From NCBI GenBank assembly GCA_029907165.1, contig JARYMK010000010.1, positions 1 through 35,827 of the forward strand: a DNA stretch of 35,827 nt, written 5' to 3'. The notes beneath the pieces are model-generated. The model ran no database searches, had not been told where the DNA came from, and saw only the letters and a program-made list of their open reading frames with translations. This stretch comes from Anaerolineae bacterium. Its GTDB lineage: Bacteria > Chloroflexota > Anaerolineae > DTLA01. Each line of letters begins with the position of its first letter. Positions within the stretch are counted from its first letter, which is position 1. This document shows positions 19,495 through 28,056 of the stretch, piece after piece. The translations under genes were made by a program, and so were the position numbers.

Positions 19495-20426
19495 CCGCGC
19501 CCGACCTGTCGGTTTCCCTGTGCGGCGTCCGCCTCGCCAATCCGCTGGTGCTGGCGTCGGGCATCCTGGGCACCAGCGCCGAGTTGCTGGAGCGCGTGGC
19601 GCGGTGCGGCGCGGGCGCGGTTACGTCCAAGTCCTGCGGCCCGACCCCCCGCACGGGCCATCCCAACCCGACGGTGCTGGACTGGGGCCACGGCCTCATC
19701 AACGCGGTGGGGTTGAGCAACCCAGGTGCGGACGAGGAGGTACGCATCCTGCGCGACGCCAAGGCCCGGCTCGCCCCGCTGGGTGTGCCGCTCGTCGCCA
19801 GCATCTTCGCCGAGACGGTGCAAGGGTTCGGCGAGGTGGCCCGTAAGGTGGCCGAGGCTGCGCCGGACTTCATTGAGGTCAACATCTCGTGCCCGAACGT
19901 GGAGGCCGAGTTCGGACGCCCATTCGCTGCCGACGCGCGGGACGCCGCCGCCGTTACGGCTGCCGTGCGGCGCGCGGTGTCGCTCCCCATTATCGTGAAA
20001 CTGTCGCCCAATGTGCCCGACATCGCCGCCATTGCCCGCGCGGTGGAGGCCGAAGGAGCCGACGCTATCGCGGCCATCAACACCCTGGGGCCGGGGATGG
20101 TCATAGACACGGACAGCGGCAAGCCCATCCTGGCCAACCGAACGGGCGGCGTGTCCGGCCCCGCCATCCGCCCCATCGCCGTGCGCTGCGTCTACGACGT
20201 GTCGCGCGCGGTGCGGGTGCCCATCATCGGTATCGGCGGCATAATGAGCGGGCGCGACGCCGTTGAGATGATCATGGCGGGCGCGACGGCGGTGGGCATC
20301 GGCTCGGCGGTGTACTACCGCGGCCCCGAGGTTTTCGCCGCCGTCCGCGAGGAACTGCGCGGGTTCATGGAGACACACGGCTACGCGGACATATCCCAGA
20401 TGCGAGGCTTGGCCCATGGCGCTTGA
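19491..20426 (+). CDS. pyrD: Dihydroorotate dehydrogenase B, catalytic subunit
   Basis: [82 protein letters not shown] overlap with the upstream gene. Confidence 0.95.
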   Translation: MTAPDLSVSLCGVRLANPLVLASGILGTSAELLERVARCGAGAVTSKSCGPTPRTGHPNPTVLDWGHGLINAVGLSNPGADEEVRILRDAKARLAPLGVPLVASIFAETVQGFGEVARKVAEAAPDFIEVNISCPNVEAEFGRPFAADARDAAAVTAAVRRAVSLPIIVKLSPNVPDIAAIARAVEAEGADAIAAINTLGPGMVIDTDSGKPILANRTGGVSGPAIRPIAVRCVYDVSRAVRVPIIGIGGIMSGRDAVEMIMAGATAVGIGSAVYYRGPEVFAAVREELRGFMETHGYADISQMRGLAHGA

Positions 20427-21180
20427 CTTGCCCACCGCCTTCCGCATTCGCGACATCCGCGACGAATCGCCGACGGTGCGCACGTTCGCGCTGGACGGGG
20501 CGATCCAGGCCGAGCCGGGGCAGTTCGTCATGGTCTGGCTTCCGCGGGTGAACGAGAAGCCCTTCAGCCTGGTGGACGACGCGCCGATTACCCTGACCAT
20601 CGCGCGCGTGGGGCCGTTTACCGAGGCAGCGCACCACTTGCGCGTGGGCGACCGCCTGTGGCTCCGCGGGCCTTACGGGCGGGGGTTTGACCGGCTCGCG
20701 CGCCCGGCGGTGCTGGTGGCCGGGGGCTACGGCGCTGCGCCGCTGGCGTTTCTGGCCCGCCGCCTTCGGGCCGAGGGCGTGCAGGTCTCCGTCGCGCTGG
20801 GGGCCAAGCGCGCCTGCGACCTGGTGCTCATGGACCGGTTCCGCGACGCAGGCTGCAGCGTGCACCCGGCTACCGAGGACGGCTCGCTGGGGCACAAGGG
20901 CCTCGCCACCGACGTGGCCGCGCGCCTGCTGGACGCGAACCCCGACGCCGCGCTGTACGCCTGCGGGCCCGAGGCCATGCTGGAGCGCCTGGCGCGCCTG
21001 TGCAGCGAGCGGGGGATGCCCGTCCAGTTCAGCATGGAACGGATGATGAAGTGCGGGCTGGGCGTATGCGGGTCGTGCGACCACCACGGCCTGCTGGTGT
21101 GCCGCGACGGGCCGGTCTTCTCAGCCGACCAGGTGCTGGGCGCGCGAGAGAATTCCCCCTCTCCCTGCGGGCAGCAGTAG
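20416..21180 (+). CDS. pyrK: Dihydroorotate dehydrogenase electron transfer subunit
   Basis: [26 protein letters not shown]-term [25 protein letters not shown] with [2Fe-2S] cysteines; overlaps pyrD. Confidence 0.93.
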   Translation: MALDLPTAFRIRDIRDESPTVRTFALDGAIQAEPGQFVMVWLPRVNEKPFSLVDDAPITLTIARVGPFTEAAHHLRVGDRLWLRGPYGRGFDRLARPAVLVAGGYGAAPLAFLARRLRAEGVQVSVALGAKRACDLVLMDRFRDAGCSVHPATEDGSLGHKGLATDVAARLLDANPDAALYACGPEAMLERLARLCSERGMPVQFSMERMMKCGLGVCGSCDHHGLLVCRDGPVFSADQVLGARENSPSPCGQQ

Positions 21181-21282
21181 CCGGGCATCTACGCGCATGG
21201 GAGGTTGCTCCCGCGTCCGTTTGCGGCGGCTCGCGGTTCCGAGTTGCGCCAAAGGCCCAACCGAAAGGGCCGATACCCGCGA

Positions 21283-22677
21283 TCAGTGCGCGTGGTGATT
21301 GAGGCCGGGCGGGGCCAGCCGCGCAAACGCCGCGATGACCGCCTCACTGAGCGCCGGGTGGATGACCTGAGAGTCGGCCAGGGGCGTGTACGACTGGTCG
21401 CCGGCGTTCATCAGGTACACGATCTGCTGCACCAGGATGGCCGCATCCGTGCCCACGATGTGGCACCCCAGAATCTTCCCTGTCTCCTGCTCCACCACGA
21501 CCTTCACGAGGCTGTCTTCCTCGCCCATGGCGTAGCCCTTCGTTACGTCGGTGTAGCGGGCGCGGCCCACCAAAATCTTGCGGCCCGCGGCCAGCGCCTC
21601 GGCCTCGGTCATGCCCACCGACCCCACCTGTGGGTAGCCGAAGACCGCATGCGGGACGGCGTGGAAATCCACCGGGTGGCGGTGCCCTGTGGCGATGGAG
21701 TGCCAGACAGCCTCGGACTCGTAGTTCGCCGTGTGGCGGAACATGTGCTTGCCGATGGCGTCGCCCAGCGCCCAGATGTCGGGCTTCGTCGTCTCCAGGT
21801 ACTCATTGACCACGATCCAGCCGTCCTTGTCGGTCTGGACGCCGGTCTTCTCCGGCTTCAGCAGGTCGGCGTTGGACTGCCTCCCCACGGCCAGGAGAAT
21901 CTCATCGGCCACGAAGTCGTAGGTCTGGCCGTCGCTGCGGTCGCGGGCGGTTACCACCTTCTTGCCGTCGGCCCTGCCCACCCGGACGACCTCAAAATTG
22001 GTGTGAATTTCGGCGTATTTGGAGAAGCGGCGCTTCACAATGGCCGAAATCTCCGGCTCCTCTTCCTTGAGCAAGCGCGGGTTGCGCCCCAGGATGGTAA
22101 CCTTCGTTCCCACCGCCGAGAAGAAATGGCCATACTCGCAGGCGATGTACCCGCCGCCGATGATAATGAGGCTCTCGGGCGGCTCGCGCAGGTTCAGCAC
22201 GGACACGTTGTCCAGGTAGCCGGTCTCGCGCAGGCCATCCACCGGCGGCACGAGGGTCCTGGCGCCCGACGCGATGAGAATCTTGGGTGCGGTGATGGTC
22301 TCCTTGCCGACGCGGAGCGTGTAGTCGCCGATGAACTCGCCGGTGTCGCGGTACATCTGGGGGTTCTTGGAATGGGCCAGGGCGCGCTCCATCTCCTCGC
22401 GGCCCTCGTCCACGTAGGTTCGCATCCGCCGCATGATGAGGCCAAAATCCACCCTGGAGATGCTGCCGTGCACGCCGATGTCCGCAGCGTCCTCCAGAGC
22501 GCGGATGACGTCGGCAGGGTAGAGCAGGATTTTGGTGGGGATGCACCCGTTGTTGAGGCACGTGCCGCCCAAGGGACCGTGCTCCACGACGGCGACGCGC
22601 ATACCGTGGGCCGCGGCGTTGGCCGCCACGTTCATCCCGGCCCCCGAACCGATGACGATGAGGTCGTATTTGCGCAT
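21283..22677 (-). CDS. Class I pyridine nucleotide-disulfide oxidoreductase (dihydrolipoyl dehydrogenase / mycothione reductase-like)
   Basis: YDLIVIGSGAGMNVAANAA, PLGGTCLNNGCIPTKIL redox CxxxxC, IIIGGGYIACEYGHFFSAVGTKVTILGR, IWALGDAIG, C-term HPALSEAVIAAFARL. Confidence 0.88.
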   Translation of the reverse strand: MRKYDLIVIGSGAGMNVAANAAAHGMRVAVVEHGPLGGTCLNNGCIPTKILLYPADVIRALEDAADIGVHGSISRVDFGLIMRRMRTYVDEGREEMERALAHSKNPQMYRDTGEFIGDYTLRVGKETITAPKILIASGARTLVPPVDGLRETGYLDNVSVLNLREPPESLIIIGGGYIACEYGHFFSAVGTKVTILGRNPRLLKEEEPEISAIVKRRFSKYAEIHTNFEVVRVGRADGKKVVTARDRSDGQTYDFVADEILLAVGRQSNADLLKPEKTGVQTDKDGWIVVNEYLETTKPDIWALGDAIGKHMFRHTANYESEAVWHSIATGHRHPVDFHAVPHAVFGYPQVGSVGMTEAEALAAGRKILVGRARYTDVTKGYAMGEEDSLVKVVVEQETGKILGCHIVGTDAAILVQQIVYLMNAGDQSYTPLADSQVIHPALSEAVIAAFARLAPPGLNHHAH

Positions 22678-22732
22678 GTGAGCCTCCTACATTCGCACCG
22701 TAAGGGGAATTCCTGAGGACTCTGCACCTGCA

Positions 22733-22990
22733 TCATTCAGCGCTCGTGCGATCTTCTCCAGCAAGGCAGTGAACACGCGTCACCACCGCCACTCGGATGT
22801 CCACGTCAATCCCGTCCAGCGGGTCGCGGAGAGGCAGCACGCCCAGCGCCCGCGCCTCCGCGAGGAGCGCCTCAACGATCCGCAGATTGTGGAAGTAGTC
22901 GGGCGGCTCGCTCCGCAGCAAGGCGTCTTCAAATTCCTGCACCATGCGCCAATTCTTCAGCATCTCCTGCCTCCAGACTGCCTGCGCCAT
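22733..22990 (-). CDS. Small protein of unknown function, about 85-94 aa
   Basis: WRQEMLKNWRMVQEFEDALLRSEPPDYFHNLRIVEALLAEARALGVLPLRDPLDGIDVDIRVAVV; composition looks coding; exact start uncertain. Confidence 0.55.
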   Translation of the reverse strand: MAQAVWRQEMLKNWRMVQEFEDALLRSEPPDYFHNLRIVEALLAEARALGVLPLRDPLDGIDVDIRVAVVTRVHCLAGEDRTSAE

Positions 22991-23059
22991 TGTAGCGGCG
23001 CCTGCAGGGGCGGTCAAACGTGGTGCTTCGCAAACGATTCCCGCGCCGCCACGTCGCCT

Positions 23060-23087
23060 TTGCCTGTGCCCTCGCCTGTGCTAAAAT
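23060..23087 (+). promoter_or_regulatory. Putative mutL promoter
   Basis: TTGCCT-16 nt-TAAAAT with TGC extended -10. Confidence 0.5.
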
Positions 23088-23091
23088 GGGG

Positions 23092-23163
23092 TCCACCGCC
23101 GAGGACGCAGAGACCGCCGAGACATTCCGGCTTCCTCTGCGCTCTCTGCGTGCTCCGCGGCGA
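23092..23163. repeat. Palindromic repeat unit (CCGCAGAGACGCAGAG type), in the mutL 5'UTR
   Basis: CCACCGCCGAGGACGCAGAGACCGCCGAGACATTCCGG / CTTCCTCTGCGCTCTCTGCGTGCTCCGCGGCGA; arms largely complementary and related to the unit at 12056. Confidence 0.75.
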
Positions 23164-23185
23164 GAAAATCCCGAAGGACGACGCC

Positions 23186-24928
23186 ATGCCCATACGTCTG
23201 TTGCCGCCCGAAATCGCCAACAAGATCGCCGCCGGAGAGGTGGTGGAACGCCCCGCGTCTGTGGTCAAGGAACTAGTGGAGAACGCGCTGGACGCGGGCG
23301 CCACCGACATCCAGATTGAGACCCGCGACGGCGGCCGTCGGCTCATCCGCGTCGCCGACAACGGCAGCGGCATCCCTGCCCGCGAGGCCGAACTGGCCTT
23401 CGCCCGCCACGCCACCAGCAAGATCGCGTCGGTGGAGGACCTGGCCGCCATCCGCACGCTGGGGTTCCGCGGCGAGGCGCTGGCCAGCATCGCGGCAGTG
23501 GCGCGAGTGTCGCTGCTGACGCGGGCGGCGGAGGACGAGGTGGGCACATTCCTGCGCGTGGAGGGCGGGCAGGTCGTGCAACGCGAGGGCCGCGCCAGCC
23601 CCCGAGGGACAACCGTAAACGTGGAGAACCTGTTCTACAACGTCCCCGCACGCCTCAAGTTCCTCAAGGCCGACGCCACCGAGTCGGCGCACATCGCCAA
23701 CGTGGTCATGCGATACGCCATCGCGTTTCCGGACGTGCACTTCTCGCTGGTGCGCGACGGGCGGCTTGCATTCCAGTCGCCCGGCAGCGGCAGGCTGCTG
23801 GACGTGCTGGCCAAGGTCTTCGGGGCGGACACCGTGGCACGCTTGCTGCCGGTGGACCCCGCCCAGGACGCGAGTCTGTCGCCCGACGCCAAAGTCCGCG
23901 TGCGCGGCTACGTGAGCGAACCGTCGCTGACCCGCTCGGACCGCGACGGGCTGATGCTGTTCGTCAACCGACGCTGGGTGCAAGATCGCTCGCTGGCCTA
24001 CGCGGTCATCCAGGCGTACCACACCATGCTGCCGGAGGGCCGATTCCCCGTGGCCGTCATCCTGCTGGAAATGGACCCCGCCGAGGTGGATGTGAACGTC
24101 CACCCTGCCAAGAGCGAGGTCCGGTTCCGCAATCCGTCGCTGGTGTTCTCGAAGACCCAGCGAGCGGTGCGCCGGGTGCTGGTGGCCCACGCCCCTGTGC
24201 CCGAGATGCACATGCCGCAGCCCGCGCAGCCCCAGGCCCACACGGAGCGGTTCCGCACGCTGAGCCAGTTGGGGCTGGAGGCCCAGCGCACAGGCGACAC
24301 GGAGGCCGTCCGCGCGCCGGTGTTCCAGGTGCCCGAGCGGCCCGATCCCGCCGCCCGCAGACTTCCGCCGCTGCGCGTGCTGGGCCAATTGGCGCAGATG
24401 TACATCATCGCCGAAGGCCCCGATGGCCTGTACCTGATTGACCAGCACGCGGCCCACGAGCGGGTGATGTACGATCAACTGATGGCCCAGCAGGCCGCTG
24501 CCCAGGCGGCCGCGCAGCAGTTGCTCCAGCCCCTGCCGGTGGAACTCACCCCGCTGCAGATGAGCACGCTGGAGGAGGCGCTGGGGGACCTGGCGGCGCT
24601 GGGGTTTGAGATAGAGCCGTTCGGCGAGGACACGTGCCTGGTGCGGGCGGTGCCGGCGGCCATCGCGGGGGATGACGTTGCCACAGTGCTGCGGGATACG
24701 CTGAACGAACTGGGGCAGGAGCCCCCGCCGCCCGTGCAGGGCCACAGGGTAACGGCGGTTGTGGCCTGCCACGGCGCGGTGCGGGCGGGCAAGACGCTGA
24801 CCGTGGAGGAAATGCGGGCGCTGGTGGAGCAGTTGGAGCGGTCTGAGTTCCCGCGCACGTGCCCCCACGGCCGCCCGACAGTGCTGCACCTGAGCATGGG
24901 GCTGCTGGCGCGGGAGTTCGGAAGATGA
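23186..24928 (+). CDS. mutL: DNA mismatch repair protein MutL
   Basis: MPIRLLPPEIANKIAAGEVVERPASVVKELVENALDAGAT; RVADNGSGI; FRGEALASIAAV; C-term DQHAAHERVMYD, ACHGAVRAG, CPHGRPT endonuclease-type motifs. True start 23186, not 22769. Confidence 0.96.
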   Translation: MPIRLLPPEIANKIAAGEVVERPASVVKELVENALDAGATDIQIETRDGGRRLIRVADNGSGIPAREAELAFARHATSKIASVEDLAAIRTLGFRGEALASIAAVARVSLLTRAAEDEVGTFLRVEGGQVVQREGRASPRGTTVNVENLFYNVPARLKFLKADATESAHIANVVMRYAIAFPDVHFSLVRDGRLAFQSPGSGRLLDVLAKVFGADTVARLLPVDPAQDASLSPDAKVRVRGYVSEPSLTRSDRDGLMLFVNRRWVQDRSLAYAVIQAYHTMLPEGRFPVAVILLEMDPAEVDVNVHPAKSEVRFRNPSLVFSKTQRAVRRVLVAHAPVPEMHMPQPAQPQAHTERFRTLSQLGLEAQRTGDTEAVRAPVFQVPERPDPAARRLPPLRVLGQLAQMYIIAEGPDGLYLIDQHAAHERVMYDQLMAQQAAAQAAAQQLLQPLPVELTPLQMSTLEEALGDLAALGFEIEPFGEDTCLVRAVPAAIAGDDVATVLRDTLNELGQEPPPPVQGHRVTAVVACHGAVRAGKTLTVEEMRALVEQLERSEFPRTCPHGRPTVLHLSMGLLAREFGR

Positions 24929-25597
24929 GGCTCACCGCAGCGCCCGCCGAGAGCGCAGAGGGAAGAACAGGCCAGGCATTTGACAAAGGGGATATTGTCA
25001 GGGCGGGCTACAACGCCATCGCCGCGCAGTACATGGCCAACCGCCGGGACGACTCGGATGACGTGCGGCTTCTGGCGGAACTGGGGCAACGGCTGCCGCT
25101 GGGCGCGAAGGTGCTGGATGCCGGCTGCGGCGCGGGCGTGCCCGTAACCCGTGCACTGGCGCAGTGGTTTGAGGTTACGGGCGTGGACTTCTCAGAGGCG
25201 CAGATTGCGCTCGCCCGCCAGAATGTGCCCCAGGCGCGGTTCGTGTGCGCAGACATCACGCAACTGGATTTCCCCGACGGGACTTTTGACGCCATCGTAT
25301 CCTAGTTACGCCATCATCCACATTCCGAGAGAATTCCATCGCCCATTGCTGGAGAACTTCCGCCGCTTGCTGAAGCCCGAAGGGTGGGCGCTGCTGTGTC
25401 TGGGTGCCAGCGACCTACCGGAGGATTTAGAAGAACTTATGGGCGTACCAATGTACTGGAGCCACTACGACGCAGCCACCTACCTGACCATGCTTTCGGA
25501 GTGCGGGCTTGCCGTGGAGTGGCACAGGCTTGTGCCCGACAGCCTGGATGTCAGCAGCGCGATGCACCTGTTCGTCCTGGCACAGAAGCCCCGATGA
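24925..25597 (+). pseudogene. SAM-dependent class I methyltransferase with +1 frameshift at about 25303
   Basis: Frame 1: AFDKGDIVRAGYNAIAAQYMANR...VLDAGCGAGVPVTRALAQ...FDAIVS then TAG. Frame 2 continues YAIIHIPREFHRPLLENFRRLLKPEGWALLCLGASDLPE...VLAQKPR. One extra nucleotide in TCC-TAGT-TAC. ATGA overlap with mutL. Confidence 0.85.
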
Positions 25598-25607
25598 GGG
25601 TGCCTCG

Positions 25608-25943
25608 CTACTCGTCGTTCCCCGTTTGCGGCGGCTTCCTGCGGCTATCCAGAAAGTGATACAGTGTGAGGACGGGATGGCGGTAGGACATGCGCGGGCC
25701 GGCATAGCGCATCACGGCGCGGATGCGCTCGCGCATGGCGGGCCTGTAACAGTGCACGGGGCAGTTGGCGCACGTCGGCTTGTCCGCGCCGAAGCGGCAC
25801 CTCTCCAGCCGCTCGTGGGCGTAGGCCAGCAACTCCCCGCACTCGGCGCACAGGCCGGCGCGAGTGCCGTGTTGCCCCCGGCAGTAGATTCGGATCATCG
25901 CTTCCACAGTCTTGCGCTCGCGCGCCAGGCGTTTGCTCTCCAT
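25608..25943 (-). CDS. YgbA / nitrous oxide-stimulated promoter family protein
   Basis: KRLARERKTVEAMIRIYCRGQHGTRAGLCAECGELLAYAHERLERCRFGADKPTCANCPVHCYRPAMRERIRAVMRYAGPRMSYRHP matches the remembered family signature, Cys-rich. Confidence 0.85.
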   Translation of the reverse strand: MESKRLARERKTVEAMIRIYCRGQHGTRAGLCAECGELLAYAHERLERCRFGADKPTCANCPVHCYRPAMRERIRAVMRYAGPRMSYRHPVLTLYHFLDSRRKPPQTGNDE

Positions 25944-26071
25944 CGGCCCCACCAGCATCCCTGAGTGTTGCCGAATGATAACCGAGACACCGCCCTGCGG
26001 CAAACCCGTCCTTGACGCCGGGCGCGTCTTCCGCTAGTATGCGGGGCGAAACGACTCACATCGGAGGTCCC

Positions 26072-27805
26072 ATGCTACGCCGCATTCTGGACAAAACCCA
26101 GGCCCGCATCCTGGCCGAGGAGCGCCGGGCGCTCGGCAACCTTCAGGTGGCGCTGGCCCGCTTCGGCCTGGACGCGAAAGACCAGGAGAGGCTGGAGCAG
26201 TCCATCCGCACGCTGGACGAACTGTTCCTGCTGGTGGTGGTTGGGGAGTTCAACTCGGGCAAGAGCGCCTTCATCAACGCCCTGCTGGCCCAGCCCGTGC
26301 TGGAGGAGGGTGTAACCCCCACGACCACGCGCATCAACCTGCTGAAGTACGGCACGGAGGTCAGCCGGACGGCCCAGGGCGCGGCGCTGGATGTCATCAC
26401 CGCGCCGCTGGACCTGCTGCAGGAAATCAACATCGTGGACACGCCCGGCACCAACGCCATCCAGCGCGAGCACGAGGCCATCACCGAGGAGTTCGTCCCC
26501 CGCGCCGACATGGTGCTGTTCGTAACCTCCGCCGACCGACCCTTCACCGAAAGCGAGCGCGCGTTCCTGGAACGCATCCGCAACTGGGGCAAGAAAGTGG
26601 TCGTCATCCTCAACAAGATAGACATCCTGGAATCGGACGGCCAGGTGCGAGAGATAGAGACCTTCATCACGGAGAACGCCCGCGCGCTCCTGGGCTTCAC
26701 GCCCGAGGTCTTCCCCGTCTCGGCCAAGCAGGCTTTCCGCGCGAAACAGGCGGGCGACGCTGCCCTGCTGACGCGGAGCCGCTTTGAGGCGCTGGAGACG
26801 TACATCGTCGCCACGCTGGACGAGAAGGAGCGCATCCGCCTGAAGTTCGGCAACCCTCTCAAGGTGGGCCAGCGGCTCATCGCCACGGCCCTGGGGACCA
26901 TTGACGGCCGCCTGGCGTTGCTCAAGGATGACATCGCGGCTGTGGAGGATATCTACCGCCAGATGCAGGCGTACAGCGAGGACATGCGGCGCGATTTCCG
27001 CTTCCGCCTGGCCGACGTGGAGAACGTCCTGCACGAGTTTGAGAACCGCGGGATGGCCTACTTTGACGAGACCATACGGCTGGCCCGCATCTTTGACCTC
27101 ATCAACAAGAGCCGCCTGCAGGCCGAGTTTGAGCGGGAGGTCGTGGGCGACGTGCCCCAGACCATAGAGCGGCGCGTGATTGAGGTCATTGACTGGCTGG
27201 TGGCGAAGAACCTGCGGCAGTGGCAGGCGGTGATGGATCATCTGGCGGAGCGGCGCGCCGTCCACGCGGATCGCATCGTGGGCCAGGTCGGCGGGACGTT
27301 TGACTACGACCGCGACCGCCTGCTCCAGACCGTGTGGAGGGAGACCCAGCGCACCATTGAGACCTACGACCGCCGCGCCGAAGCCGAGCAGGTGGCCGAT
27401 TCGGTGCGGACGGCGGTGGCGACTACGGCGCTGGTGGAAGTGGGAGCCATCGGCTTAGGCGCGGTGCTCACGGCCGTGTTCTCCACAACCGCGTTGGATG
27501 TAACGGGCGTGGTGGCGGCAACGGCGTTGGCGGCTTTGGGCCTGTTCGTGATTCCGGCCCGCCGCCGCAAGGCCAAGGACGAACTGCGCGCCAAGATCGC
27601 CGCCCTGCGCGAGAAGCTGATGGCCGCCCTCACGGGGCAGTTTGACCGAGAACTGGACCGGAGCCTCGCCAAACTGGAAGAGGCCATTGAACCGTACACG
27701 CGCTTCATCCGCTCCGAGCGCGACCACCTGACCAAGACCCGCCAGGAACTGGGTCTCATCGCCGAGACCATGGCGCGGCTGGAGACCGAGATCGCGCGAT
27801 TATAG
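26072..27805 (+). CDS. Dynamin-like GTPase with C-terminal membrane hairpin
   Basis: P-loop GEFNSGKSAFINALL; G2 TPTTTRINLL; G3 DTPGTN; G4 NKIDIL; hydrophobic hairpin VGAIGLGAVLTAVFSTTALDVTGVVAATALAALGLFVIP. SD GGAGGTCCC before ATG 26072. Confidence 0.92.
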   Translation: MLRRILDKTQARILAEERRALGNLQVALARFGLDAKDQERLEQSIRTLDELFLLVVVGEFNSGKSAFINALLAQPVLEEGVTPTTTRINLLKYGTEVSRTAQGAALDVITAPLDLLQEINIVDTPGTNAIQREHEAITEEFVPRADMVLFVTSADRPFTESERAFLERIRNWGKKVVVILNKIDILESDGQVREIETFITENARALLGFTPEVFPVSAKQAFRAKQAGDAALLTRSRFEALETYIVATLDEKERIRLKFGNPLKVGQRLIATALGTIDGRLALLKDDIAAVEDIYRQMQAYSEDMRRDFRFRLADVENVLHEFENRGMAYFDETIRLARIFDLINKSRLQAEFEREVVGDVPQTIERRVIEVIDWLVAKNLRQWQAVMDHLAERRAVHADRIVGQVGGTFDYDRDRLLQTVWRETQRTIETYDRRAEAEQVADSVRTAVATTALVEVGAIGLGAVLTAVFSTTALDVTGVVAATALAALGLFVIPARRRKAKDELRAKIAALREKLMAALTGQFDRELDRSLAKLEEAIEPYTRFIRSERDHLTKTRQELGLIAETMARLETEIARL

Positions 27806-27967
27806 GCAGGCACTCGCGCGGGGCCAACCCCCGCGCCGAACGGACCAAGCCCCTTTGGGGGCTATGCCAGCCCGCAGGGCTTTGCCCTTTCAGCCCGATG
27901 GCTTCAGCCTCGGGCGAGGGCAGGCACTCGCGCGGGGCCAACCCCCGCGCCGAACGGACCAAGCCCC
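27805..27967. repeat. Two identical 49-bp direct repeats (27805-27853, 27919-27967), 114-bp period, hairpin-rich
   Basis: GGCAGGCACTCGCGCGGGGCCAACCCCCGCGCCGAACGGACCAAGCCCC twice; internal hairpin GCGCGGGG-CCAAC-CCCCGCGC; diverged tails with AGCCCC...GGGGCT hairpins. Confidence 0.9.
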
Positions 27968-28056
27968 GCTGGGGCTGGTCGGTCTCACAGGGCTTCGCTC
28001 TTCATGTCCTTTGTGGTTTTCCCAGATTGAGGTCTGTTGCCGACTGCGGGCCTCGA

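Noticed and set aside
21205-22716. 503-aa plus-strand ORF antisense to the disulfide oxidoreductase
   Set aside because: Opposite strand carries a clear redox CxxxxC enzyme.
23273-24889. 538-aa minus-strand ORF antisense to mutL
   Set aside because: mutL has full motif support; this is a GC-driven shadow ORF.
27756-27962. Minus-strand ORF with repeated VRSARGLAPRECLP peptide
   Set aside because: Product of the 49-bp DNA repeat; more likely non-coding than a repeat protein.
27805-27967. CRISPR array
   Set aside because: Only two copies, 49-bp repeat with 65-bp gap and related tails rather than unique spacers; no cas genes.
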